Shown: in pieces, positions 45,711-54,761 of the stretch | Layout of the letters: every line of letters starts with the position of its first letter | Numbering within the stretch: position 1 is the stretch's first letter | Source: an uncultured Bacteroidales bacterium | GTDB lineage: Bacteria > Bacteroidota > Bacteroidia > Bacteroidales > F082 | NCBI GenBank assembly: GCA_900318085.1 | Contig: ONJF01000006.1 | Coordinates: 1-64,000, forward strand | Length of the DNA stretch: 64,000 nt | Direction: 5' to 3' | Position numbers and translations under genes: made by a program | Notes under the pieces: model-generated | Database searches by the model: none | What the model was told of the DNA's origin: nothing | Seen by the model: only the letters and a program-made list of their open reading frames with translations

Positions 45711-45854
45711 TTATATGTTGGCAAAAATAGTGTTTTTTCCTTTCAATCCAATTTGAATATGTTTTTTTTTTAAAACGCGTCTATTTGGAGTAGCTACTGC
45801 AACTACCACAATTGCCATGGCAATGACGGCAAATGATAATTTCTTTGTTTTCAT
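45711..45854 (-). pseudogene. Remnant of a signal-peptide-coding 5' end
   Basis: 47-codon frame starting MKTKKLSFAVIAMAIVVVAV, which resembles the signal peptide of paralogue A (MKTKRLLFSVIAMALVSFVA), then runs into low-complexity sequence that overlaps the promoter of paralogue B. A decayed fourth copy or a tiny exported peptide; a remnant is more likely. Confidence 0.5.
45722..45729 (-). promoter_or_regulatory. -7 promoter element of paralogue B
   Basis: Minus-strand TATTTTTG, 34 nt before the ATG at 45688. Confidence 0.6.
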
Positions 45855-45912
45855 AGTTATTAGGTTTTAATTGTTTGATATTTAGTTTTAAGTTTTAACA
45901 ATTAGTTCGTTT

Positions 45913-45975
45913 TTAGTCCGTTACCGTAAATTCACCATAATACACATCCCCGTTCTCGAGGGTGAAGGTGACAAA
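45913..45975 (-). pseudogene. DUF3244-like C-terminal fragment
   Basis: Minus-strand frame ending KRSFVTFTLENGDVYYGEF then TVTD and a TAA at 45915-45913. This reads like the end of small DUF3244-type secreted proteins (recalled from Bacteroidales, not searched). It has no start, and lies just after paralogue C. Confidence 0.45.
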
Positions 45976-45982
45976 AGACCTT

Positions 45983-47578
45983 TTACTCTTTCACCACCTT
46001 ATCCGAGAACACCTGTCCATCCTCCATGGTGACGCGGAGCGTGTAGGTGCCGGTGGGGAGCGAGCCGAGGTCGAAGGTCTCGAAGGCGTTGCCTTGCGAG
46101 CGTACGAGACGGCCTTGCAGGTCGTAGAGCTCGATTTGCTTGGGCTGCACGTCGGGCGAGTACTGCAGGCGGAGTTGGTCTTGGGCAGGGTTGGGGTAGA
46201 ACATATAGGGGCGAATCGCCATGTCGTTTTCGTTCGTGCTCACCGTGCCGTCGTGATAGAGTAAGAAGCATAGGATTCCCTCTTGTTGGCCGTTCTTCGT
46301 ACCATATCCCGTCCAGATGATGCCTTTTTCTTCTCCTTGTTCGTCTTTGTAGATGATTGGATATGATAGACCCCATATAATGACATTCTCTGTTTTGAAG
46401 TAGCGTTTCCAGTACACATTCAGGTCTGTGTCCATTTTTACGACCGTGAGAGTTTCGTCGGGCTCGTCCTGTTCTGAATAGATAAAGTAGACCGTTCCAT
46501 CCGACATCATCTTGATGCCCCTGCATTCCGCTTGGTTACCGTATCCTCCGGGCAAGTCATTGAACACAATGTAATCCTGCAACTGCATGGTGCGGATGTC
46601 GTACTTCGCCACGGCCACGCCATACTCGGTCGCACCGTAGAAATTCGTGTCGTTTTCATATTGTGCCGCCACCAATATTTTATTTCCTCCTATAGGTATC
46701 AGATTTGCGTCTCTGTTAAGGTTCAGACGTTCATATTCCACCCAAAATGGGTTTTCGGGATCTAGCACTTCCTCGCTTAGCACGCTGCCCAAAATCACGG
46801 TGTTGACATTTAACAGTGAATCTATTGTTAACAAACCTACATTATACACGGCATGTTGATTGACATGGCCTTCTATTTGACGCCATTGGTAGTATTGCAA
46901 CGGTGATTCACTTAACATTCCCAATGTAGGGTATAAAAACTCCCGCCCTTCATCCTCGAACATGAGTCTATGGTATTTCAGTGTGCCCTCTCGGTCGACG
47001 CATATAATATAGCTGTCATATTCATGAGTTGCTCCACCAGGATGATACTTGGAATATTTCATAATGAGATCGCCTCTAATGTTCAGCATCCCTCTGCCAC
47101 CCTCAACATGGCCTTCGCACACCGGCACCACGACATCCTCTTCGGTGATGACATTGAAGTCGCTGTCAGGGTAATGACTGATCCGCAAGAAGGAGTTGTC
47201 ACATTCTTCGTGATACTCGAAGTTGGCGCGAATGTTTCCTTCGCCCCTCGGATCTTGGGCTAAAAGGAACGGACGCTGGAAATACTCCGTCGAAGTCGTA
47301 TCAGCAACGTACAGCGTATCGGTGATGGCGAGTGTGTTGGACGAAACCTTGTAGAGCAGATTTCCCAAAAAACACTCATCATCGTTTGCAAGATTATCCA
47401 CAAGATAAGCGTTTATGACGAAGTCGCCGTCTCGTTGTCGCATGAATCCATGAGGCCCAATTATTCCATACCTATCATCCCATTCGCCGTGAAACAATAG
47501 CGAGTACATCTCCCCGCCTTGGGCGAAAAGGGTAATTGCCGAAAAGGCCAAAAACAAACTGCAAACAATTCTTTTCAT
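45983..47578 (-). CDS. T9SS type A sorting-domain protein, paralogue C
   Basis: 531 residues, signal peptide MKRIVCSLFLAFSAITLFAQ. Shared motifs: FMRQRDGDFVINAYLV, LLAQDPRGEGNIRANFEYHE, AKYDIRTMQLQDYIVFNDLPG. The sorting domain (LYDLQGRLVRSQGNAFETFD, LPTGTYTLRVTMEDGQ, FSDKVVKE) again almost matches A and B at the DNA level, far more than the rest, pointing to gene conversion or shuffling of the sorting domain. Promoter TATCTTTG at 47609-47602. Confidence 0.8.
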   Translation of the reverse strand: MKRIVCSLFLAFSAITLFAQGGEMYSLLFHGEWDDRYGIIGPHGFMRQRDGDFVINAYLVDNLANDDECFLGNLLYKVSSNTLAITDTLYVADTTSTEYFQRPFLLAQDPRGEGNIRANFEYHEECDNSFLRISHYPDSDFNVITEEDVVVPVCEGHVEGGRGMLNIRGDLIMKYSKYHPGGATHEYDSYIICVDREGTLKYHRLMFEDEGREFLYPTLGMLSESPLQYYQWRQIEGHVNQHAVYNVGLLTIDSLLNVNTVILGSVLSEEVLDPENPFWVEYERLNLNRDANLIPIGGNKILVAAQYENDTNFYGATEYGVAVAKYDIRTMQLQDYIVFNDLPGGYGNQAECRGIKMMSDGTVYFIYSEQDEPDETLTVVKMDTDLNVYWKRYFKTENVIIWGLSYPIIYKDEQGEEKGIIWTGYGTKNGQQEGILCFLLYHDGTVSTNENDMAIRPYMFYPNPAQDQLRLQYSPDVQPKQIELYDLQGRLVRSQGNAFETFDLGSLPTGTYTLRVTMEDGQVFSDKVVKE

Positions 47579-47601
47579 AGGTTGAGTATTGGTTTCTACT
47601 G

Positions 47602-47609
47602 CAAAGATA
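47602..47609 (-). promoter_or_regulatory. -7 promoter element of paralogue C
   Basis: Minus-strand TATCTTTG, 24 nt before the ATG at 47578. Confidence 0.6.
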
Positions 47610-47675
47610 GTGTTTTTATCAAATTAAACCAGTTATTGTACATTACCTTGCTTGATTAGTCATCATTTCCTGGGT

Positions 47676-47966
47676 TCACAGGAATAAGATTGCCATAATC
47701 CACATGAAGTCGGTGATAATAATATTTCCAGGTGCTATTATTTGAAGTTGTTGGCCGAGGTTCTCGAGGAAGGCCACCACGAGGAGGTGTCTGTCAATTG
47801 ATGCTTGGATGGTTGAACCTTTAGGTGTGCCTTGCACATTCTTCTCCTTAATTAGTATATGGCTATAACCATCCTCTGTATAGGTGTTGTGGGCTCTGCA
47901 CCAAATAATTGGCATAATTAGACATACCAGCAATAATGCTTTTTTAGTTGGAATTGAAAATTGCAT
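47676..47966 (-). CDS. Small exported DUF3244-like protein, probably truncated
   Basis: 96 residues from the ATG at 47966, placed after a TACTTTTG promoter element. Signal peptide MQFSIPTKKALLLVCLIMPIIWCRA. The segment KGSTIQASIDRHLLVVAFLENLGQQ resembles the start of the beta-sandwich in DUF3244 proteins, but the frame ends early with an atypical hydrophobic tail. A different frame continues as TSNNSTWKYYYHRLHVDYGN, so a frameshift is possible. Function unknown. Confidence 0.5.
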   Translation of the reverse strand: MQFSIPTKKALLLVCLIMPIIWCRAHNTYTEDGYSHILIKEKNVQGTPKGSTIQASIDRHLLVVAFLENLGQQLQIIAPGNIIITDFMWIMAILFL

Positions 47967-47989
47967 GACTTTTGTTTTTAAATTTATGA

Positions 47990-47997
47990 CAAAAGTA
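47990..47997 (-). promoter_or_regulatory. -7 promoter element of the DUF3244-like gene
   Basis: Minus-strand TACTTTTG, 23 nt before the ATG at 47966. Confidence 0.55.
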
Positions 47998-48054
47998 CAT
48001 GATTGCAATCGGCATAGTCAAGTATTTCTAAATTCGGTTTTTTCGGTTTTTATT

Positions 48055-49896
48055 TTAATAACCTGATTTACAATCCAAAAATAAACCATAAAGTATTACT
48101 GCAATCTTTTCTTTTGAACCGAAGACCTTTTGTAGACGCTTCTCCCGATCCCAAATTGTACTTTGGGAATTCTGCATCAGAGCCGCAATCTGTACATTAT
48201 CTAGCCCAAGAAGGCACAAGTAACAATAAAGATAGTCCTTTTCTTTCAATTCAGCATACTGTTGTGTCAATGACTCAAACAATGGACCATAATGTCTCCA
48301 AGCGGCATCTTTTAATTGTGCTTTCTCAATGTCGGTAAGCGCAATATTAGCGTATGCCGAAACGGGAACAGTAGACTTAATGGTTATTTTGTCATCATTG
48401 CAAGCAGATATGATTTTGAGGCTGATAGGTTCTTCCATATAATTATCAGCTCCATCATGTGTTAATTCTTTAGTCCGATTGGGATAGTTTCTTTTACCAT
48501 ATACCTTGGCGATTGCATTACTACTTTTAAGCCTTCCCGCCAAAGCCGCTTGTTGGACCTTATGCGCGTAACGCTCGGTTTCTATTAGTGTTTCGAGATT
48601 TTGTTTTTTTCGCCAATTTCTGAATAACAGAACAACTACTGATAACACGAAGACAACTAATGCAGCTACGATTGTCGCAGCCCATAGTGTGACTTTGTGC
48701 AATTTGCGCCCGTGTTGCAGATTTGCTATTGATTGCAGATATGCTTTGTACAATTCTATCAATTGAGACTTGATTTCGCTTTTGTTCTCCTCGTAATTTG
48801 CAAACGGCACCAAATATTCAGCGTATTCAAGAAAATCGAATTCCCTTTCTTGTATCTTACTTATTTCAGCCAACCATTCGGCAGCTTGCCTTTTGAGACC
48901 AATCACGGATGTGGTTTGAAATACTGTTTCTAAATAACGCCATGCTGAATCAAATTCTTTTTCGTGATAGAGAATCTCTCCAACGAACATTAAAAAAGAA
49001 TGCCTTTCTCTGTCACTTTCAGAGTTCGAAGCTAGTTGCAATAACTTCATCTTCGTTGAGTCTGCATCACAAAAGCCTTTCTTATAATCTAGATATATAA
49101 GGTGAGCAGAAATATCCCTATACATCAATAATGTAGTGTCTCCCAACAACTCTAATGCTTTTTGGTAATAATACCATGCAGTGTCTGTTTGTTGCATCAT
49201 ATCGTATTGGGACCCAATTTCGTTTAGCATTCTAGAGAGATACCAAGAAGGTCGATCTTGTTTTTTGTAATAGGGTATCGATAATTGTGCGAAATTGATA
49301 GTCTGTTCGTTGAGATAGAGGTCGGAGAACAGATCCGTCAACCTTGTATAAGTATATGCCATAAACATAGCTTTTACTCCCACCAATTCCTTCTCCTCAA
49401 ACCTCTCCTCCATCACCTCCAAGGCCTTCAGGTATTCCTGACAGGCCTCCACCACGCTGTCGCGCTCGTAGTAGCCCACGCCATTGATATAATGGGCGCG
49501 AGCATCCAGAAACATTAGGATTGGGTCCGTAGAGACGTGGCGCGCCGCGTCTCTACAACATAATGAATCATAATAATCCACCGCCTGCAGCAATTCCGCG
49601 CGGTTGAGCTGGGGATTGTCGTTCTTGTACAACAATTCGGCCAACAACAGGTTGGCGTAATGGCAATCATGGGTTGTAGAGACGGTGTGCACACCGTCTC
49701 TACAGCAGGTGTCGAAATAGGGCAACAGACAGGTCAACGCACTGTCGGGCCGCTGCCACATCAGGCTGTCGATGGCGGACAATTCGGGCGACACGTCGGT
49801 TGGTAGAGACATGCCATGGCGCGTCTCTACAGGACGGGCGCAGGCCGCAAAAAACAACGACAAAAACAATGCCTGTATGATATGACGCGTCCTCAT
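48055..49896 (-). CDS. TPR membrane protein with C-terminal helix-turn-helix
   Basis: 613 residues. Lipoprotein-like N-terminus (FLSLFFAACARP), a long tetratricopeptide region (about 30-390: HYANLLLAELLYKNDNPQLN, ARAHYINGVGYYERDSVVEA), a membrane segment near 405-430 (VTLWAATIVAALVVFVLSVVVLLF), a coiled linker, and a LuxR-like helix-turn-helix end (LLGLDNVQIAALMQNSQSTI, EKRLQKVFGS). Such Bacteroidota proteins are presumed membrane-bound regulators. Three R2 palindromes lie inside the reading frame, encoding CCRDGVHTVST, CCRDAARHVSTD and ETRHGMSLPT. It starts 20 nt after the LUD gene. Confidence 0.78.
   Translation of the reverse strand: MRTRHIIQALFLSLFFAACARPVETRHGMSLPTDVSPELSAIDSLMWQRPDSALTCLLPYFDTCCRDGVHTVSTTHDCHYANLLLAELLYKNDNPQLNRAELLQAVDYYDSLCCRDAARHVSTDPILMFLDARAHYINGVGYYERDSVVEACQEYLKALEVMEERFEEKELVGVKAMFMAYTYTRLTDLFSDLYLNEQTINFAQLSIPYYKKQDRPSWYLSRMLNEIGSQYDMMQQTDTAWYYYQKALELLGDTTLLMYRDISAHLIYLDYKKGFCDADSTKMKLLQLASNSESDRERHSFLMFVGEILYHEKEFDSAWRYLETVFQTTSVIGLKRQAAEWLAEISKIQEREFDFLEYAEYLVPFANYEENKSEIKSQLIELYKAYLQSIANLQHGRKLHKVTLWAATIVAALVVFVLSVVVLLFRNWRKKQNLETLIETERYAHKVQQAALAGRLKSSNAIAKVYGKRNYPNRTKELTHDGADNYMEEPISLKIISACNDDKITIKSTVPVSAYANIALTDIEKAQLKDAAWRHYGPLFESLTQQYAELKEKDYLYCYLCLLGLDNVQIAALMQNSQSTIWDREKRLQKVFGSKEKIAVILYGLFLDCKSGY
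49529..49556. repeat. R2 palindrome inside a coding region, copy 3
   Basis: GTAGAGACGTGGCG with CGCCGCGTCTCTAC; nearly perfect. Encodes CRDAARHVST in the TPR gene. Confidence 0.88.
49675..49704. repeat. R2 palindrome inside a coding region, copy 2
   Basis: 30 nt identical to the intergenic palindrome at 27318-27347. Encodes CRDGVHTVST in the TPR gene. Confidence 0.9.
49802..49829. repeat. R2 palindrome inside a coding region, copy 1
   Basis: GTAGAGACATGCCATGGC then GCGTCTCTAC; similar to the intergenic copy at 29871. Encodes VETRHGMSL, near the N-terminus of the TPR protein. Confidence 0.85.
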
Positions 49897-49916
49897 GCCA
49901 ACGTATTTGTGAGGTT

Positions 49917-50591
49917 TTATTCCTCATCCACAAGGAACACCGCCACTTGGCGGATGCCGCTGGCACCGATGACCAAGGTCTGCTCGATGTCGGTGCTGCG
50001 GCTTGGCCCCGTGATGATGGTCATCTGCGAGGGCTTGTTCTTGGAATACTTGCGTTTCACCGTCTGGAACGCAGTGCGCATACCTGGGACTATCTGATCC
50101 GTGGTGGCATACACCAGCAAGAGGTCAGGCAAGGCGTAGGCTTCGCGGGTGCAAGTCAGCGCATCGGAAAGGACGATGCTGCCCGTCTGCGCCACCAAAC
50201 ACTCACAGCCCGTCAGGCTGACAAGTTTTTGCTTGGGTTCACGCTCTTTGCTTTCCGTGAACGGGATGCCATATTTGCCCAACATTTGCTTCATCTTGGG
50301 GCTGGTGCACCATAGTGGTTCCCATCCGTTTTCGGGGGCCAGCTGCCTGATGCACTCGGCAAACTCGGCCTCACTCTCCAGATAGATGAAGATGCCGCCG
50401 TGTTCCTTGAAGTTCTGCACGAAGGTGATGGCAGTGCCGTCTTCCTCCTTGATGGGCACCCACGTCTCGGTGCGCTGGTCGATGTCCTTAAACAGGGCCT
50501 CCTGCCGCTCGATGAGGGCGTTACGCACCTTGGCGAGCATCTGCTCCTTGAAGGTGGCGTCTTTGTTTTCTCCTTTATTGTCCCAAGCCAT
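49917..50591 (-). CDS. LUD-domain protein (LutC/YkgG-like)
   Basis: 224 residues. LUD fold: GGIFIYLESEAEFAECIRQL, the conserved GCECLVAQTGSIVLSD, and TIITGPSRSTDIEQTLVIGA. In lactate-utilisation operons LutC works with LutA/LutB, but here it lies alone between ftsH and a regulator, 5 nt after the ftsH stop, so it is cotranscribed with the protease. Substrate unknown. Confidence 0.82.
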   Translation of the reverse strand: MAWDNKGENKDATFKEQMLAKVRNALIERQEALFKDIDQRTETWVPIKEEDGTAITFVQNFKEHGGIFIYLESEAEFAECIRQLAPENGWEPLWCTSPKMKQMLGKYGIPFTESKEREPKQKLVSLTGCECLVAQTGSIVLSDALTCTREAYALPDLLLVYATTDQIVPGMRTAFQTVKRKYSKNKPSQMTIITGPSRSTDIEQTLVIGASGIRQVAVFLVDEE

Positions 50592-50596
50592 GGCAG

Positions 50597-52723
50597 TTAT
50601 GCGTTTTCGGTCTCGTTTTCAGTTGCTTCGGCAGCCTTGTTCTCAGCAGCTTTTAAGGCAGCGTCTTTCAGCTTCTCGTCTTCAGAGTTGCCCCACGGAC
50701 GCTTGCCGAAGATGTGCTCCAAGTCCTCGCCGAAGATGACTTCCTCTTCGATGAGCTTGGTGGCCAGCTGCGAAAGGCCTTCGCGATGGTCCGTCAAGAT
50801 GGCGATGGCCTCCTGATAGGCCTTCTCGATGAGCTTGCTCACCTGCTGGTCGATGGTCTCAGCCGTCTTCTCGCTGTAGGGCTTCGTCAGGCTGTAGTCC
50901 TGCTGGCCCGTCGAGTCATAATAGCTCCTGTTGCCGATTTCGTCGTCCAAGCCGTAATAGGTCACCATGGCGAAAGCCTGCTTGGTCACCTTCTCCAGGT
51001 CGGAAAGCGCGCCTGTCGAGATTTGGCCGAAGACGACCTGCTCGGCGGCACGGCCACCGAGGGTGGCAATCATCTCGTGATACATCTGCTCCTTGGTGGT
51101 GATTTGACGCTCCTCGGGCAGGTACCATGCCGCGCCGAGTGAATTGCCACGCGGCACGATGGTCACCTTGACTAGCGGGTGGGCATATTGCAGCAGCCAG
51201 CTCGTGGTGGCATGACCTGCCTCGTGGAAGGCGATGACCTTCTTCTCTTCGGGCGTGATGATCTTGTTCTTCTTTTCAAGGCCACCGATGATACGGTCGA
51301 CGGCATCGAGGAAGTCCTGCTTGTCGATCTCATCCTTGCCTTTGCGTGCGGCCATCAGGGCGGCTTCGTTGCACACATTGGCGATGTCGGCACCCGAGAA
51401 GCCAGGGGTCTGCTTGGCGAGGAAGTCCTTGTCGACATCGTTGCCGAGCTTCAGGCCACGCATGTGCACTTCGAAGATCTCCTTACGGCCGACGATGTCG
51501 GGCAGCTCCACATAAATCTGACGGTCGAAACGGCCTGCACGGAGCAAGGCCTTGTCGAGGATGTCGGCACGGTTGGTGGCGGCCAACACGATGACACCCG
51601 AGTTGGTGCCGAAGCCGTCCATCTCGGTGAGCAGTTGGTTCAAAGTGCTCTCACGTTCGTCGTTGCCGCCTGTGATGGCACTCTTGCCGCGGGCACGACC
51701 GATGGCGTCAATCTCATCGATGAAGATGATGCACGGGGCTTTTTGCTTGGCGTTGTTGAACAAGTCGCGGACGCGCGAGGCACCCACGCCGACGAACATC
51801 TCCACGAAGTCGGAGCCCGACAGGCTGAAGAAAGGCACGTTAGCCTCGCCTGCCACCGATTTCGCCAAAAGGGTCTTACCCGTTCCAGGAGGGCCTACCA
51901 GCAACACGCCCTTCGGAATCTTACCGCCCAGTTTAGTATATTTCTCGGGATTCTTCAGGAAGTCGACGACCTCCATGATCTCCACCTTGGCTTCCTCCAG
52001 GCCAGCCACATCCTTGAACGTGACGTTAACACTGCTACTATTCTTGTCGTAGAGTTGTGCGCGCGACTTGCCGATATTGAAAACCGAGCCGGCACCGCCA
52101 CCGCCACCCATACCGCGACCCATGACACGCATGATGACAATCCAGAAAACCACCAGCAGCAAAAGCGGGACAATCCATCCCAAGATGTCGGTCAACCAGC
52201 TCCTGCGAGTAATGATCTTGATAGGAACGCCTTCATATTCTTCCTGCTGCACTTCTTCTACCACGGCGGATTCCCCAGTCTCTGCATCCACCGTCTCGTT
52301 TTTGACGACCTTCTTATGGGCATTGTCTTGGACCTCCTTGACCATGGCATAAAAGATGTCGACATTGGGAATCGTGTAGACATAGCTAGGAGTCGAAGTC
52401 GTCCCTTCCGCATCGGTTTTCACGTTCGGAAAATAATTCGCTAATCCCTTTTGGTTCAGGTAAATCTCGGCGTCTTCCCTATTGATCAAGTCTATCCTTT
52501 GGATTTCCTCGTTACGCAACAGCTCTTTCAGCTTGTTCTCGTCGATTTCGGTCTTGGTGACAGACGAATCCCTTCCCCAAAACTGAGCGGCAATCAGGCC
52601 CACTGCCAAAATTGCATAAATCCAGTACAAAAACCTGCCACGATTTTTCCCGTTCGTGTTACGGTTGGGTTGAGACGGCTGGTTGGGCATTCCGCCCCCG
52701 CCGTTGGTCTCTTTGTTTTCCAT
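50597..52723 (-). CDS. ftsH: ATP-dependent zinc metalloprotease FtsH
   Basis: Inner-membrane AAA+ protease that degrades misfolded and regulatory membrane proteins. 708 residues: membrane segment near 30-50 ([20 protein letters not shown]), a periplasmic domain, a second membrane segment near 185-205 ([20 protein letters not shown]), Walker [14 protein letters not shown], Walker [10 protein letters not shown], second region of homology, and the zinc site HEAGHA near 453. Ends with a charged, Glu/Ala-rich tail. Preceded by rsfS (25 nt) and followed by the LUD gene. Confidence 0.98.
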   Translation of the reverse strand: MENKETNGGGGMPNQPSQPNRNTNGKNRGRFLYWIYAILAVGLIAAQFWGRDSSVTKTEIDENKLKELLRNEEIQRIDLINREDAEIYLNQKGLANYFPNVKTDAEGTTSTPSYVYTIPNVDIFYAMVKEVQDNAHKKVVKNETVDAETGESAVVEEVQQEEYEGVPIKIITRRSWLTDILGWIVPLLLLVVFWIVIMRVMGRGMGGGGGAGSVFNIGKSRAQLYDKNSSSVNVTFKDVAGLEEAKVEIMEVVDFLKNPEKYTKLGGKIPKGVLLVGPPGTGKTLLAKSVAGEANVPFFSLSGSDFVEMFVGVGASRVRDLFNNAKQKAPCIIFIDEIDAIGRARGKSAITGGNDERESTLNQLLTEMDGFGTNSGVIVLAATNRADILDKALLRAGRFDRQIYVELPDIVGRKEIFEVHMRGLKLGNDVDKDFLAKQTPGFSGADIANVCNEAALMAARKGKDEIDKQDFLDAVDRIIGGLEKKNKIITPEEKKVIAFHEAGHATTSWLLQYAHPLVKVTIVPRGNSLGAAWYLPEERQITTKEQMYHEMIATLGGRAAEQVVFGQISTGALSDLEKVTKQAFAMVTYYGLDDEIGNRSYYDSTGQQDYSLTKPYSEKTAETIDQQVSKLIEKAYQEAIAILTDHREGLSQLATKLIEEEVIFGEDLEHIFGKRPWGNSEDEKLKDAALKAAENKAAEATENETENA

Positions 52724-52748
52724 TTGTAAAATGTTGGTTATAAAACGA

Positions 52749-53126
52749 TTAATCTTCGTTCGCCTTCACGATTCTCTCGGCATCGGCCCAAAGCTCCTCG
52801 AGTTTGTAATAGCTTCGTGCCGACTCCAGGAACACATGGACGACGACATCCACGAAGTCAATCAAAATCCATTCCGTATTATCGCGGCCCTCCACATGGT
52901 AGGGTTTGCTGTGCGTCTTCTCGAAGACCAGTTCCTCCACCTTGTCGGCGATGGCGTCGACCTGCGTCTTCGAAGGCGCATGGCAGATGACGAAATAGTC
53001 CGTCACAGCGGTGGTGATTTCCCTCAAGTCGAGGGTGACGATTTCCTTGCCTTTCACGGCTTCCATGGCCTCGATAGTGGCGGCCACGATGGCTTCTACG
53101 TTATCGTTCTGATGTCTAATTCTCAT
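52749..53126 (-). CDS. rsfS: Ribosomal silencing factor RsfS
   Basis: Binds ribosomal protein L14 to block subunit joining during starvation. 125 residues from the ATG at 53126; the longer frame to 53321 is only an open reading of the R3 palindrome element. Shows VTLDLREITTAVTDYFVICH, the signature HAPSKTQVDAIADKVEE, and DNTEWILIDFVDVVVHVF. First gene of an operon with ftsH. Confidence 0.92.
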   Translation of the reverse strand: MRIRHQNDNVEAIVAATIEAMEAVKGKEIVTLDLREITTAVTDYFVICHAPSKTQVDAIADKVEELVFEKTHSKPYHVEGRDNTEWILIDFVDVVVHVFLESARSYYKLEELWADAERIVKANED

Positions 53127-53182
53127 ATACTTTTTGACTTCGGGACTACGAGACTTCGGGACTGGGAACCTCCCGCCTCTTG

Positions 53183-53290
53183 GCCTCATTGCAGGCTTGA
53201 CCCGTAATCTCCCAAGCGAAAGGGATACGTCTTCGCAATTGGGAGATGGCGTTCCGCTTTCGCGGAATGACGGTCCCTCCGCCATGAGGC
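53183..53290. repeat. R3 palindromic element
   Basis: GCCTCATTGCAGGCTTGACC...AATCTCCCAA and, inverted, TTGGGAGAT ... CCTCCGCCATGAGGC, with an inner small hairpin TCCGCTTTCGCGGA. Same family as 59219-59304. Lies between rsfS and kdsC; a direct-repeat stretch with GACTTCGGGACT at 53136 and 53152 precedes it. Confidence 0.82.
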
Positions 53291-53382
53291 AATACAGCGT
53301 GGACTTGAAGTCTCGCGTCAATTATTAAGGGTGCAAATTTACGTATTTTTACGTTATCAAGTGGCATTTGACAAAAAAACCG

Positions 53383-53390
53383 TATTTTTG
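53383..53390 (+). promoter_or_regulatory. -7 promoter element of kdsC
   Basis: TATTTTTG, 19 nt before the ATG at 53410. Confidence 0.6.
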
Positions 53391-53409
53391 AGCCTCAAAA
53401 CGAGCATCC

Positions 53410-53925
53410 ATGAACGAAATCGACTTCTCCCCCATCACCACCTTCATTTTCGACTACGACGGCGTAATGACCGACGGCACCGTTTTCAGCGACCATGACG
53501 GACATCCTTGGCGTGCCACCAACGTGAAAGACGGCTATGCCTTGCAGCTGGCCTCCAAACTGGGCTACCATGTGGCCGTAATCTCAGGTGCCATCTGCCC
53601 CTCTATGGAAGTCAGGATGAACAGTCTCGGCGTAACCGATGTGTTCACCGGCATCCCCGACAAAGTATTGAAACTCAAGGAATATATGCAGGTGAAAGGC
53701 CTAAAGCCCGAGGAGATTGTTTTCATGGGTGACGACATCCCTGACCTCAATGTGATGAAAGTGGTTGGGCTCCCCGCCTGCCCTGCCGATGCCGTGCCCG
53801 AAGTGAAGGCCGTCAGCAAGTTCGTCAGCGACCGTCCTGGCGGTAAAGGAGCCGTGCGCGACCTCATCGAGCGCGTCCTCAAGGTGCAGGGCAAATGGAT
53901 GACGGCAGAGGCTTACGCGTGGTGA
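53410..53925 (+). CDS. kdsC: 3-deoxy-D-manno-octulosonate 8-phosphate phosphatase
   Basis: HAD-superfamily phosphatase that releases Kdo from Kdo-8-phosphate for lipid A core synthesis. 171 residues. HAD motifs: DYDGVMTDG with nucleophile Asp near 15, SGA in VAVISGAICPS, Lys near 83, and GDDIPDL. Single-domain tetramerising type. Monocistronic. Confidence 0.9.
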   Translation: MNEIDFSPITTFIFDYDGVMTDGTVFSDHDGHPWRATNVKDGYALQLASKLGYHVAVISGAICPSMEVRMNSLGVTDVFTGIPDKVLKLKEYMQVKGLKPEEIVFMGDDIPDLNVMKVVGLPACPADAVPEVKAVSKFVSDRPGGKGAVRDLIERVLKVQGKWMTAEAYAW

Positions 53926-53937
53926 GAAACAAAGCAA

Positions 53938-53968
53938 TCGTCCCCAGCATCGACGATGCCAGGGACGA
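53938..53968. terminator. Terminator between kdsC and a convergent lipoprotein gene
   Basis: TCGTCCC pairs with GGGACGA, with extra inner pairing (GCATCG/CGATGC), followed by T-rich DNA. Confidence 0.7.
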
Positions 53969-53998
53969 CTATTATCATTTTTCCATCAGTTCATTAGC

Positions 53999-54709
53999 TT
54001 ACTCTTCGGGAGGGCAAAAAGTCGTAACGATGGTTTGCCACATCTCGGGCAGTGCTTCAATTTCATCGGTGGAATACAACACTTTGTCATCAGCATCCTT
54101 CAAGGTGTAGCGGTGCTCAACACCAATCGCACCATACGCTTCGGGATCCAAGACGATGGCGAGGTTTTCATCCATCATAATCATGCTTTTATTCCACTTG
54201 TTAAGGTAGATGTCGGTCTCACAGTACGAACTGCTACCGCCCTCAATGAAGCTTTTGGTTGCAGGGTGAAGCATGGGGTTTTGGAGCGATGTGCCGCTAA
54301 CCACTTGGAACTGCTGCTCAAATTCGTCCCATACAAACAATGCGTTTAGCGTACGCGAAAAACCAGGCCCGAGGTAGATGTCGGTCTGGCCATCGAAGTT
54401 AGCGTCAAGGAAACGCACCGTGGCTTCGTCGGAGACCAAGCCCGTCTCGTCTTCGATAGTTTGGATTTCCTTACCGTCGTAGAAGATGGTGGCGGTGGTG
54501 AAGTCATCGGAGATCTTCACGGAAAGATGAGGGTCGGTGGTCAGAAACTGGTCAAGGAAAATGAATCCTGACGCATTGGGGTTCACTTGAGCTGCTGTCA
54601 TATCTAGCTTAGCAGGAGTTTCCGGTTTGTTGTTGCCGTTGTTGCCGCAGGCCGTAAAGAGGCCCAAGCACAAGGCAAATGCACCAAGTAACAAAGATTT
54701 CGTTTTCAT
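53999..54709 (-). CDS. Lipoprotein of unknown function
   Basis: 236 residues, lipobox LFTAC in MKTKSLLLGAFALCLGLFTAC (Cys21). Contains a calcium-type FG-GAP-like loop (FLDANFDGQTDIYLGPG), otherwise unrecognised. First of a run of four small exported proteins on the minus strand (53999-56736), each with its own short intergenic region; their common feature is only the export signal. Confidence 0.72.
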   Translation of the reverse strand: MKTKSLLLGAFALCLGLFTACGNNGNNKPETPAKLDMTAAQVNPNASGFIFLDQFLTTDPHLSVKISDDFTTATIFYDGKEIQTIEDETGLVSDEATVRFLDANFDGQTDIYLGPGFSRTLNALFVWDEFEQQFQVVSGTSLQNPMLHPATKSFIEGGSSSYCETDIYLNKWNKSMIMMDENLAIVLDPEAYGAIGVEHRYTLKDADDKVLYSTDEIEALPEMWQTIVTTFCPPEE

Positions 54710-54761
54710 CGTCTTTTGATATAAATAGCTTGTTTATTTGTTGGATTGTCTTTCTTAGAGA

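Noticed and set aside
45711..45854. Functional small exported peptide (NVEALA-type)
   Set aside because: There is no NVEALA motif, the end overlaps the promoter of the next gene, and the start mimics a T9SS paralogue signal peptide.
53127..53321. N-terminal extension of RsfS by 65 residues
   Set aside because: The extension is the translation of the R3 palindrome element; RsfS is normally about 120 residues and the ATG at 53126 gives that.
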